The translations under genes were made by a program, and so were the position numbers. From Yinghuangia soli (GTDB lineage Bacteria; Actinomycetota; Actinomycetes; Streptomycetales; Streptomycetaceae), in contig NZ_JAKFHA010000002.1 in NCBI RefSeq assembly GCF_021502675.1, forward strand, positions 42,399-79,162: 36,764 nt of DNA. The letters run 5' to 3'. The notes beneath the pieces were generated by a model, which saw only the letters and a list, made by a program, of their open reading frames with translations, ran no database searches and was not told where the DNA came from. This document shows positions 24,382 to 31,960 of this stretch, one piece after another (positions within the stretch are counted from its first letter, which is position 1; each line of letters opens with the position of its first letter).

Positions 24382-25143
24382 TCAGCAGGCGGGTGCGAAC
24401 ACCGGGGGACCCCGGCGGACCACGGCGTGGCGGAGATGCGCGGACCGCAGCAGCGGGACCGCGTGCCGGGTACGCCGTACCGGCGACGGCACGTGCCGGA
24501 CCGGCACCGTGCCGAACAGCAGGGCCAGCACCGCGCGCAGCGGCGCGACCGCGACCGCGTGCAGGCGGGCGAGCAGCCGGAACAGCGCCGCCTCGCCCTG
24601 CCGCAGCCACCATGCCGCGACGACCGCGGCGGCTACGTGCGCGGCCGCCATGCCCAACCCGCCGTCGAAGATCATCGGACCGGAGCCGTGCCCGGCCGCC
24701 GCGGCCGGGTCCGGCAGCGCGCCGACCGCGTCCGGGTCGAGCCCTGCGGAGGCCACGACATCGCGGGCCGACCAGCCCGGCGGCAGCATGATGCGCCCGG
24801 CCGAGTCGCGGCTGCCGCACAGCAGCCGGTCCAGAATGCTCAGCCCCGAACCCGCGGTGCCGTGCCCGGCCATGGCCGGAGCCGCCGCGGCCATGCCGAA
24901 GCTGAACAAGGTGTGCAGAGCCAGCTGGCCGAAGGCCAGCAGCGCGGCGATGCCGCCCCACGAGCGCTCCCGCCCGGCCGCGGCGTACGCCACCGCGAAC
25001 ACCGCGGCGAACCCGGCCAGGACGGTCCACACCGGCAGCGGATCGCTCGTCATCAGCGTGTGCCCGGCCGCCGACAGCACGACGCACACCGCGGCGAACA
25101 CGGCGGCGCGCGCGGCGCGGAGAGGGCGGGACACGGCGAGCAT
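24382..25143 (-). CDS. His-rich integral membrane protein of unknown function
   Basis: This is a 253-aa membrane protein with about five hydrophobic segments in residues 10-190 (a segment each around 12-30, 38-58, 64-90 and 160-180). A polar loop (about 95-155) and an Arg/His-rich C-terminal tail ending PACs with one Cys follow. Scattered His residues occur in or near helices (HTL, LHTLF, GHGTAG, HVAAA). I do not recognise a family. It heads the minus-strand copper run, 217 nt before ycnI, so a role in copper handling is plausible but inferred from position only. The ATG at 25143 has a GAGG site. Confidence 0.75.
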   Translation of the reverse strand: MLAVSRPLRAARAAVFAAVCVVLSAAGHTLMTSDPLPVWTVLAGFAAVFAVAYAAAGRERSWGGIAALLAFGQLALHTLFSFGMAAAAPAMAGHGTAGSGLSILDRLLCGSRDSAGRIMLPPGWSARDVVASAGLDPDAVGALPDPAAAAGHGSGPMIFDGGLGMAAAHVAAAVVAAWWLRQGEAALFRLLARLHAVAVAPLRAVLALLFGTVPVRHVPSPVRRTRHAVPLLRSAHLRHAVVRRGPPVFAPAC

Positions 25144-25500
25144 GACGCCTCATGCTCTCATCGCGCATACGGCCGCAAGACGCAGGTCCCCTTTTCCGAC
25201 CCGGCGCACGTCTCCGTTCCGGGGGCGTGCGGCACCGCGCCGGCCGGCCGCGCGCCCCGCACGATCCCTCGCGACTCCCTCGGAGGTCCCTCGATCCGGA
25301 ATCCGGGTGATACAGGAGTGCGGAAGCGGGGAAAAATTCAATTGTTGACTTTCCGGGTGATTCGGGTATATGCGCTGAGTCTCTTCTCTTTGGGGCACCG
25401 GGGCTCTCTCCGGGGCACGGGGACGCAGGGACACCGACACAGCCGGGACATCCGAGAAGTCGTCGGATCTTGAAGGCCAACCTCTGAGCGGAGGCCGTTC
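25144..25500. other. Divergent 357-bp promoter region
   Basis: The region is locally AT-rich at 25330-25400. It carries the candidate promoter at 25345-25372 for the RsbW-like gene and a CT-rich stretch after it. No coding signal was recognised. Confidence 0.5.
25345..25372 (+). promoter_or_regulatory. Candidate promoter for the RsbW-like gene
   Basis: TTGACT (25345-25350) and TATATG (25367-25372) are 16 nt apart, a good housekeeping-sigma layout. An overlapping GGGTAT (25364-25369) resembles the -10 of SigB-type stress promoters, but the matching -35 spacing is off by one. The 5' leader would be about 120 nt. Confidence 0.45.
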
Positions 25501-25944
25501 ATGGACATGCGGTGGACCGTCCACCTACCCCGCGAGACGGCGAGCGTCCCCATGGTGCGCCGCCTGCTGATGGGGGCAATGGAAACTGCGGGGGTGGATC
25601 CCGGAGTCGCCGCCGAAATCGGCCTCGCCCTCTCGGAAGCCTGCGCAAACGTCGTCGAGCACGCCGAAGGCACCAACCCCGAGGCGGAATTCGAGGTCAA
25701 GGCCGGCATCACCGGCAACCGCTGCCGCGTCGAGGTGAGCGACACCGGGCCCGGATTCACCCCCGAACGCCTCAGCAGCCCGCTCCACCACGTCACTTCC
25801 ACCGGCGCCGAGAACGGCCGCGGGCTCCTGCTCATCGAGGCGATGAGCGACCGCGTGCAGCTGCGCAACCACCCGCGCAAGGGCGCGGTCATCCGCTTCG
25901 AGAAGTCGCTGCGCTGGCGCAAGGACGCCCTGCTCCCGGCCTGA
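25501..25944 (+). CDS. RsbW-like anti-sigma factor / serine kinase
   Basis: This 146-aa protein is a GHKL ATPase domain of the RsbW/SpoIIAB type. The N box is SEACANVVEHA (Glu46, Asn50), the G1 box is VSDTGPGF (Asp81), and the G2 box is ENGRGLLLIEAM. Such proteins bind a sigma factor of the SigB/F class and phosphorylate an anti-anti-sigma protein. No anti-anti-sigma or sigma gene is adjacent, so partners are elsewhere. GGAGG 6 nt upstream of the ATG at 25501 fixes the start. It is probably controlled by the promoter just upstream. Confidence 0.9.
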   Translation: MDMRWTVHLPRETASVPMVRRLLMGAMETAGVDPGVAAEIGLALSEACANVVEHAEGTNPEAEFEVKAGITGNRCRVEVSDTGPGFTPERLSSPLHHVTSTGAENGRGLLLIEAMSDRVQLRNHPRKGAVIRFEKSLRWRKDALLPA

Positions 25945-26085
25945 CCGCCCGGCCCCCGACCCCGTCCGCAGCCCCGCCGCATCCGGCGACCCGCACCGCT
26001 CCGGCCCCCCGGACCTGCGTGGCCGGCGTCCGCTCCGCATAGCCTGGTGCCCGCATCGCACCGGACTGTACGAGGAGCCCGCCAC

Positions 26086-28317
26086 GTGACCCGCCGCCCC
26101 GGCCCCAGGTCCTGCCTCCTCTTCCTCGGCTCGGTGCTCGCCGCCCTCGCGGGACTCCTGTCGGTCCCCGGCACCGCGGCGGCCGCCCCCGCCGCGAGCG
26201 GGGCGGCCGCCGCCGGCCATGTCGTCTTCGTCGGACTCCCCGGCCTCATGTGGTCGGACGTGACCGCCGGCGGCACCCCCCATCTGGCGGCGCTGAGCGG
26301 GCACGCCTCCTCCGCCGCGCTGTCGGTGCGGACCGTGGAGAAGACCACCTGCCCGACCGACGGCTGGCTGACCGTCGGCGCCGGGGCGCGGTCCACCGAC
26401 AAGCGCCCTGGCGGCGCGTGCGGCCCGCTGCCCGCCCCCGCGGTGGGGGCGGACGGCGTACTGACGGTCCCCGCGCTGCCCGGCATCGCGGACTTCAACG
26501 ACAAGTACTCGTACGACGCCCAGTTCGGCGCCGCCGCGGCCGCCGTGGCCCGCGCCGGGAAGTGCGTGACGGCGGTCGGCCCCGGCGCCGCGCTGGCCAC
26601 CGCCGACGCGCAGGGCCGCAGCCCGGCCCGCTACCGGCCGGACACCGCCGGCCTGGACGCCGCCGCGCTCGCCGAGTGCGCCCTCACCCTGATCGACCTC
26701 GGCCCGGTCGCCGACGCCGCCGCACCGATCGCCCCGGACGGCACCGGAGACCGCGCCGCCCGGCTGCGCGCGTTCGACGCCGAGCTCGGCCGCATCGCGG
26801 CGGCCCTGCCCCCGCGCACCGAGCTGATCGTCGCCGGGGTCGCGGACGACGGCACCACCCCGCACCTGCGCACGATGCTGGCCGGCGGCCCCGACGCAGC
26901 GTTCGACAGCGGCTTGCTCACCTCGTCCTCGACCCGCTTCGCGGGCATGGTCCAACTGACCGACGTGGCCCCGAGCCTGCTCGCCCCGCTCGGCATCGCC
27001 ATCCCGGACGGCCTGGTCGGCTCGGTGGTCGAGCCGTACGACGGGCCCCGCGACAACCCCACCGGCCTGGCCGCGGCCCGGCACCTCGAACTCCTCGACG
27101 TCGGCGCGCAGGCCGCCCGCACGGTCCGCGAGAAGTACCAGTTCTTCACGTGGCTGACCCTGCTGCCCGCGCTGGTCCTGGTCGGCGGCGCCACGTGGGT
27201 GCGCCGCCAGGGCCGCACCGGCGAACAGGGCGCCCGGCGCCGCCGTGTGCTGCGCGTCATGCAGGGCGTCGCGGTCGCGGCCGCCGTGGTGCCGGCGTCC
27301 AGCTTCCTGGTCGGGCTGTTCCCGTGGGAGAAGGCGCCCAGCCCCGAGTGGGCCATCATCGGCATCACGCTCGGCTTCGCGGCGCTGTTCACCGCGGTCG
27401 CGATGCTGCTGTCGGGCCGGCAGCGCGACCCCTACCTGGGCACCGACCTGGCGGCGACACTGACCGTGGTCGTGCTGGGCGCCGACGTCATCCTCGGCTC
27501 GACCCTGCAGATGAACGCGCTGTTCGGGCTGTCCCCGCTGATCGCCGGCCGGTTCTACGGCTTCGGCAACGTGGCCTGGTCGATCTACGGCATGGCGGTG
27601 CTCCTCGCGGTCGCCCCGCGTGTCGGCCGCCGCCTGGAGGCCGGCAAGCGCCGCGCCGCGATCGGCCTTCTCGGCGTCCTTGCCCTGGCCGCGATCGTGG
27701 TCAACGGCTGGCCCGCCTTCGGCAGCGACTTCGGCGGCGTGCTCGCCCTGGTGCCCGGCTTCGCGGTCCTCGGCATGATGCTCACCGGCACCCGCATCTC
27801 GTGGGCCAAGGCCGGCCTGGTCGCGCTCGCCGCGGTCGGCGCGGTCGCGGTCATCTCGGTGCTCGACTGGATGCGCCCCGCGGCAAGCCGCTCGCACCTG
27901 GGCAAGTTCGTGCAGGACGTCGTCGACGGCGAGGCCGGCACCGTCCTGCAGCGCAAGATCGCCGACAACCTGGGCTCGTTCGGCACCCCGGTCAGCTTCC
28001 TGGTCCCGGTGCTCTTCGTCCTCATGATCATCGCGATCCTGAACCCGCCGAAGCTGCGCGCGACCGCACTGGTCCCGGCGTACGAGCGGGTGAGCTGGCT
28101 GCGGCCCGTCCTGGTGGCCATGTGGGTGACCGCGGTGGTCGGCTACGCGGCCAACGACTCGGGCATCCAGATCCCGTCCGTCGCCCTGCTCATCGCCCTC
28201 CCGCTGTCCTGCGCCGTGCTGTGCGCGGTCGCCGCGGAGGAGCCGCCCGGCTCAGCCGTCCCGGCCGGCGGCGGCATCCCGCCGCGCCCGCTGCCCGAGC
28301 CGCAGGGCGCCGAATAG
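26086..28317 (+). CDS. Membrane protein with alkaline-phosphatase-like ectodomain
   Basis: This is a 743-aa protein. A signal sequence (about 10-35) precedes an extracytoplasmic domain (~45-340) with alkaline-phosphatase-superfamily features. The features are VVFVGLPGLMWSDV, a TPHLAAL helix, TCPTDGW as candidate nucleophile turn, and the closing LTDVAPSLLAPLGI. About ten membrane helices (360-720) and a Pro-rich tail follow. It may hydrolyse or transfer a phospho group on a surface polymer or lipid; the exact reaction is unknown, and some metal ligands could not be placed. GAGGAG 8 nt before the GTG at 26086 sets the start. Its last 66 nt overlap the 3' end of the convergent GT87 gene. Confidence 0.75.
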   Translation: MTRRPGPRSCLLFLGSVLAALAGLLSVPGTAAAAPAASGAAAAGHVVFVGLPGLMWSDVTAGGTPHLAALSGHASSAALSVRTVEKTTCPTDGWLTVGAGARSTDKRPGGACGPLPAPAVGADGVLTVPALPGIADFNDKYSYDAQFGAAAAAVARAGKCVTAVGPGAALATADAQGRSPARYRPDTAGLDAAALAECALTLIDLGPVADAAAPIAPDGTGDRAARLRAFDAELGRIAAALPPRTELIVAGVADDGTTPHLRTMLAGGPDAAFDSGLLTSSSTRFAGMVQLTDVAPSLLAPLGIAIPDGLVGSVVEPYDGPRDNPTGLAAARHLELLDVGAQAARTVREKYQFFTWLTLLPALVLVGGATWVRRQGRTGEQGARRRRVLRVMQGVAVAAAVVPASSFLVGLFPWEKAPSPEWAIIGITLGFAALFTAVAMLLSGRQRDPYLGTDLAATLTVVVLGADVILGSTLQMNALFGLSPLIAGRFYGFGNVAWSIYGMAVLLAVAPRVGRRLEAGKRRAAIGLLGVLALAAIVVNGWPAFGSDFGGVLALVPGFAVLGMMLTGTRISWAKAGLVALAAVGAVAVISVLDWMRPAASRSHLGKFVQDVVDGEAGTVLQRKIADNLGSFGTPVSFLVPVLFVLMIIAILNPPKLRATALVPAYERVSWLRPVLVAMWVTAVVGYAANDSGIQIPSVALLIALPLSCAVLCAVAAEEPPGSAVPAGGGIPPRPLPEPQGAE

Positions 28318-29730
28318 CAGCGCGAGCCCCGCGTACGGCCCGACCGTGCCGCGCAGCGTGCGCGCCAACGAGTCCACGCCGTCCGGCAGCGGCACCGCGC
28401 GACCCGGCACATAGGCGCACACCAGCAGCGTGGTGCGGGCCAGCAGCAGCCAGTCCGCGGCACTGGCCCCGAGCAGGGCGAACGGCGCCCACACGGCCAG
28501 GTCGTACCAGGGCAGGCTGTAAGGCGCGGTCAGCACCCAGGCCAGCGTGAGCAGCGCCGCCGCGCCCGCGGCGTCGCGCAGCGCCGGGTCGGCGACCGGC
28601 CCGCGCGCCGCGGCCCGCGCCACCACCGGGGCCAGCAGCCACGCGACCAGCGCCAGCGCGACCCAGCCGATCAGCCCGATCAGCGTGCGGGCGTCATCGT
28701 GGTCCAGCGCCGATTCGAGCGGCTTGACGGCCAGCCGCAGCGGCATCGCCAGCGAGACCATCTTGCTGTTCTCGCGCATCTGCTCGAACGCCTGCGTCCC
28801 GAGCGGCAGATAGGCCGCCGCCCCGACCGCGAGCCCGGCGCCCAGCATGACTGCGAGGTCCTTCAGCCGGTGCCGCAGCGCCCAGGCCAGGGCCAGGACG
28901 TACAGCCCGAGGCTCACCTTGGCCGCGCAGGCCAGGCCCACGAGCACGCCCGCGAGCAGCGGGGAGCGCCGCACCGCGACGAGCGCGGCGACCGCGATCG
29001 CGACCGCCAGCGCGTCCAGGTGCCCGGCGTTGACGCCCACGAACAGCAGCAGCGGATTGAGCATCCACAGCAGCGCGATGCGGGCCCGCGCCTGCCGGTC
29101 CGCCCCGACCGCCCGCTGCAGCAGCAGGCCGGTGGCCACGAACGCGGCCGCGCCGAGCAGGGTCAGCACGAACACGATGGTGTGCGTCGAGTCGCCGCCG
29201 AGCTTGGCGGCCAGCCACTGCTCCGCGGTCGCCACCGGGCCGTACACCGACGGGGTGTCCTGCCAGGGGGCCTCGACCGCCCGGCCCACCGGGTCGCCCG
29301 CGGCCGCCAGATCGGTGGCGGTGTCGCGGTACGGATCGCCGCCGGTCGCGGCGAGCCGCCCGTACGCCGCGTAGACCAGGTGGTCGGCCGAGCCCATCGG
29401 CGGCACCAGCACCGCGGCGACCGCCGCCGCGATGCCGGCCGCGGTCAGCCGCCGCGGATCCGGCGCCCAGCCGGCCCGCAGCGCGAGCATCGCCAGCCCC
29501 AGACCGAGCGCACCGGACAGCGCCGAGCCGAGCAGCAGCGCGGTCACCAGCCCGGCCGACGGGTCCGCGGCGAAGCGGTATGGCGGCAGCCAGGACGGCC
29601 CGCCGGGCAGCGGCGGCTGGGCCGCACTGGGCCCCAGCAGGCCGGTGGCCAGGAGCAGCACGATGCCGGTCGCCAGGAACGCCACCGCGGCGCGGCTCTG
29701 ACCTGCGTGGTTATGTTTCACGTGAAACAT
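28252..29730 (-). CDS. GT87-type membrane glycosyltransferase (DUF2029)
   Basis: This is a 492-aa polytopic protein with about 11-12 membrane helices. An early loop motif MGSADHLVYAAYGRLAATGGDPY fits the GT-C/GT87 fold that uses polyprenyl-phosphate sugars (often mannose) on the outer face. Tail motifs such as LTAPYSLPWYDLAVW agree. The annotated ATG at 29730 lies inside the parS site and encodes MFHVKH; there is no ribosome site, so GTG codons at 29721 or 29685 are alternatives. The 3' end overlaps the convergent gene by 66 nt. With the GT2 gene 51 nt upstream it probably forms a glycan unit. Confidence 0.85.
   Translation of the reverse strand: MFHVKHNHAGQSRAAVAFLATGIVLLLATGLLGPSAAQPPLPGGPSWLPPYRFAADPSAGLVTALLLGSALSGALGLGLAMLALRAGWAPDPRRLTAAGIAAAVAAVLVPPMGSADHLVYAAYGRLAATGGDPYRDTATDLAAAGDPVGRAVEAPWQDTPSVYGPVATAEQWLAAKLGGDSTHTIVFVLTLLGAAAFVATGLLLQRAVGADRQARARIALLWMLNPLLLFVGVNAGHLDALAVAIAVAALVAVRRSPLLAGVLVGLACAAKVSLGLYVLALAWALRHRLKDLAVMLGAGLAVGAAAYLPLGTQAFEQMRENSKMVSLAMPLRLAVKPLESALDHDDARTLIGLIGWVALALVAWLLAPVVARAAARGPVADPALRDAAGAAALLTLAWVLTAPYSLPWYDLAVWAPFALLGASAADWLLLARTTLLVCAYVPGRAVPLPDGVDSLARTLRGTVGPYAGLALLFGALRLGQRARRDAAAGRDG
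29715..29728. other. parS centromere site
   Basis: GTTTCACGTGAAAC is the exact streptomycete ParB-binding consensus. Here it is flanked to form the 18-bp palindrome ATGTTTCACGTGAAACAT at 29713-29730. In streptomycetes about twenty such sites cluster around oriC and load ParB for chromosome segregation. It overlaps the first codons of the GT87 gene. No other copy was found in the window. Confidence 0.92.
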
Positions 29731-29781
29731 TTCGGATGAGCGGACTATGCGCCGGGGCTGCGCCGCACGGCTGACGGATAC

Positions 29782-30621
29782 TCAGTTCGAGGCCCCCGCC
29801 CCGCTCGACTTGCCGCCCGGCCTGCCGCCGGGTTTGCCGCGCAGGGCGCCGGGCAGCGCGCCGGCCGCGCCGCGCTCCGCGAGCGCCCGGGCGACGTGCG
29901 CGTACTGCCTGGCCCGGTGCTTCTGCGCCGCCCAGTCCTTGCCGGTCACCCGGTGGTGCAGGTCCACCTCGATCTCGCGCACCGCGAAGCCCTGCCGCAC
30001 CAGGTCGATGGTCAGCCCGGTCTCCACCCCGAACCCGGCGGCGAGCGGCAGCGCCGCGTCGAACGCCGCCCGGGTCAGGCAGCGCTGCCCGGAGAGCGGC
30101 TGCGCCGCCTCGAACCCGCTGGCCCTGCGGATGCCCTCGCGGGCCGCGCGCACCACGAACCCGTGCCCGCCGCCGGCCCGCTTCTGCGGCGGCAGCACCG
30201 CGATCGCCATATCCGCGGAGCCGTCCTGCACCGGGCCGATCAGCGGCGCGGTGTTGGCCGCGCTCTCCTCCAGGTCGGCGTCCAGGAACAGCAGCAGGTG
30301 CGCATCGCCCGGCGCGCCGCGCCCTTCCCGCGCGTCGACCGCGGCCACGGCCGCCGCCCCGGTCTCCATCGCGGCGGCCTTGCCCCGGTTGCGGCCGTGC
30401 CGGACCACCACGGCCCCGGCGTCCGCGGCCGCCCGTACGGTCCCGTCCCGCGACCCGTCGTCGACCACCACGACCAGGTCGACGCCCGGCACGCTGCGCG
30501 CCGCGTGCACCGTCGCGGCCACCCTGCGCTCCTCGTCGCGCGCCGGGATCACCACCGCGACGGGCGCCGCCGTACCGCCTGCTTCCCCGGATGCGCCGCT
30601 TCCGGATGCCTGAACTGCCAT
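29782..30621 (-). CDS. Family 2 glycosyltransferase
   Basis: This is a 279-aa soluble GT-A enzyme. VAVVIPARDEERRV opens the fold, VVVDDGSRDGT binds the nucleotide sugar, and LFLDADLEE holds the metal-binding DxD. The segment FGVETGLTIDLVRQGFAVREIEVDLHHR is typical of GT2 enzymes that use polyprenyl phosphate or glycerate acceptors. Its C-terminus is a Gly/Pro/Lys-rich tail with no membrane helix. It may charge the carrier used by the GT87 gene downstream. The ATG at 30621 lacks a Shine-Dalgarno; TACGAT is 8 nt upstream, which suggests a leaderless message. Confidence 0.88.
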   Translation of the reverse strand: MAVQASGSGASGEAGGTAAPVAVVIPARDEERRVAATVHAARSVPGVDLVVVVDDGSRDGTVRAAADAGAVVVRHGRNRGKAAAMETGAAAVAAVDAREGRGAPGDAHLLLFLDADLEESAANTAPLIGPVQDGSADMAIAVLPPQKRAGGGHGFVVRAAREGIRRASGFEAAQPLSGQRCLTRAAFDAALPLAAGFGVETGLTIDLVRQGFAVREIEVDLHHRVTGKDWAAQKHRARQYAHVARALAERGAAGALPGALRGKPGGRPGGKSSGAGASN

Positions 30622-30629
30622 GGCAAGGG

Positions 30630-30635
30630 ATCGTA
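30630..30635 (-). promoter_or_regulatory. Candidate -10 for leaderless GT2 transcript
   Basis: TACGAT (minus strand) lies 8 nt before the ATG at 30621, which has no Shine-Dalgarno. Confidence 0.35.
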
Positions 30636-30652
30636 GAACCCAGGAGTACTGC

Positions 30653-30672
30653 CCGGATGCCGCGGCATCCGG
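30653..30672. promoter_or_regulatory. Perfect 20-bp palindrome
   Basis: CCGGATGCCGCGGCATCCGG is fully self-complementary. It lies 32 nt upstream of the GT2 start on the promoter side. It is a possible operator or cruciform; the regulator is unknown. Confidence 0.45.
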
Positions 30673-31035
30673 AGGGCGCGGCGCGGCGGCGTGCCCGGAT
30701 AACCCGAAACGGGTACAAAGAAAGTAGAGGAGGTCGTCGCAACCTCCGGCGGAACCTTGCGGCGTGACGAATCGTCATTCCAGAAGAGAAGAGCTGATCG
30801 GGTACCTCGGCCGCACGAATGGCGGAAGGCCCGGAGCAGATCCCACCGGAGCGCGGCGTGCTGCCGCGCCGAGGACACCGCGCGAGTGCTCCGCCCGACC
30901 GCGCCACGGCGCGCCATATCCCGCCACCCGGTACGGCCGCGGGTAGCGTCGCGACACGGTCGCGCGGTGGCAGCGCGGTGGCAGCGCGGTGTCCCAGTGC
31001 CCGCGGGACGGGTGGAAAGCGCACGCAACGCCCCA

Positions 31036-31083
31036 GCAGTTCCAGGCAGTTTCCAGTATTTCCAGCAGTTTCCGGCAGTTTCC
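31036..31083. repeat. About five phased ~10-bp repeats (GGCAGTTTCC-like)
   Basis: Units GCAGTTCC, GGCAGTTTCC, AGTATTTCC, AGCAGTTTCC and GGCAGTTTCC follow each other with a 9-10-bp period. They end 28 nt before the ATG at 31112. One-turn phasing places every unit on the same DNA face, as expected for cooperative protein binding. Confidence 0.6.
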
Positions 31084-31111
31084 GGCAGGCTCACGGAAGG
31101 GAACGAGCGCC

Positions 31112-31822
31112 ATGCTGCGCGAGATTCTCGGAAAGCGACGTAGGGAACGCTCCGCACTGCTGTCCGCCGCGGTCGCGTGCGCCCAGTGGAACTGGCCCGT
31201 GGTCCCCGGGGCCGGGCTCGACCGGTGGGCCTGCACCTGCAACTGCGGCCGCGACGACTGCCCGGTCCCCGGCGCGCACCCCGACCCACCGGCCGCGCCG
31301 GACGGCACCGGCCGCCCGCCGGGCGCCACCCGGCCGCCGCTGCTGGCCGCCAGCACCGACGAGCGCATGGTGCGCTGGTGGTGGTCGCGCTTCCCGGACG
31401 CCCCGGTCGTGCTGGCCACCGGCCGCCGCGTCGCCGCATTGAGCGTGCCCGAGGAGGCCGGCGTCAGAGCCTTGGGCCAGCTGCGCACACTGGGCGTACG
31501 CATCGGCCCCGTCGTCGCCGCGCCAGGCCGCCACGCCTTCCTGGTCGCCCCGTACTCGTTCGACGAACTGGCCGACCTCCTCGACCGCCACGGCCTGGAC
31601 CGGTACGGCTCGGTGCCCATCACCCTGCGCTGCCACGGCGAAGACGGCTACCTCGCACTGCCGCCCTCGCGCGTGCCGGGCGGGCCGCTGCGCTGGGCGG
31701 TCGCCCCGGCCGGCACCGCCGTCCCGGGCGCCCCGTCACCGTGGCTGCCGCACGTGTCCGACCTGGTCCGCACCCTGGTCGACACCTGCCATTCGGTGAC
31801 CCAGGTACGCCGTTCGGCCTGA
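31112..31822 (+). CDS. Short bifunctional DNA primase/polymerase domain protein
   Basis: This 236-aa protein matches the N-terminal primase-polymerase (prim-pol, AEP-like) domain group found near the origin in streptomycetes. Features are the ALLSAAVACAQWNWPVVPGAG opening, a Cys-rich CTCNCGRDDCPVPGAHP segment (residues ~42-56) that may bind zinc, and WWWSRFPDAPVVLATG. The helicase part of full-length plasmid enzymes is absent, and clear catalytic DxD residues could not be placed. It may therefore be a non-catalytic relative. The start at 31112 has GGAAGG about 11 nt upstream. Expression may be governed by the phased repeats just before it. Confidence 0.75.
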   Translation: MLREILGKRRRERSALLSAAVACAQWNWPVVPGAGLDRWACTCNCGRDDCPVPGAHPDPPAAPDGTGRPPGATRPPLLAASTDERMVRWWWSRFPDAPVVLATGRRVAALSVPEEAGVRALGQLRTLGVRIGPVVAAPGRHAFLVAPYSFDELADLLDRHGLDRYGSVPITLRCHGEDGYLALPPSRVPGGPLRWAVAPAGTAVPGAPSPWLPHVSDLVRTLVDTCHSVTQVRRSA

Positions 31823-31960
31823 CGCGCGCCTGCGGCCGCGGTGTCCGAGGCGTCCGGTACGGTGCGTCGTCTTCCGTTTCCACGGAGTTGCCGCATGACT
31901 CCCGCAGGCGCGGAGACGGCGGTAGCGTGAAGGCGATCGGGCGGCTCGGGGAGGGCGGGT

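Larger units (their letters stand above)
30622..31111. other. 490-bp regulatory-looking intergenic region
   Basis: The gap separates divergent genes. It holds a 20-bp perfect palindrome (30653-30672), a GGAGGT/ACCTCC hairpin (30729-30747) and a palindrome TGACGA-A-TCGTCA (30765-30777). It also has an 11-bp tandem repeat GCGCGGTGGCA (2.7 copies, 30962-30991) and a ~10-bp tandem repeat (31036-31083). The stretch 30700-30800 is A-rich. A 60-codon frame from GTG 30764 lacks a ribosome site and is not called. Confidence 0.6.

Noticed and set aside
30764-30946. A 60-codon gene from a GTG start
   Set aside because: It has no ribosome site, the sequence turns Arg/Pro-rich after 25 codons, and it overlaps a palindrome.
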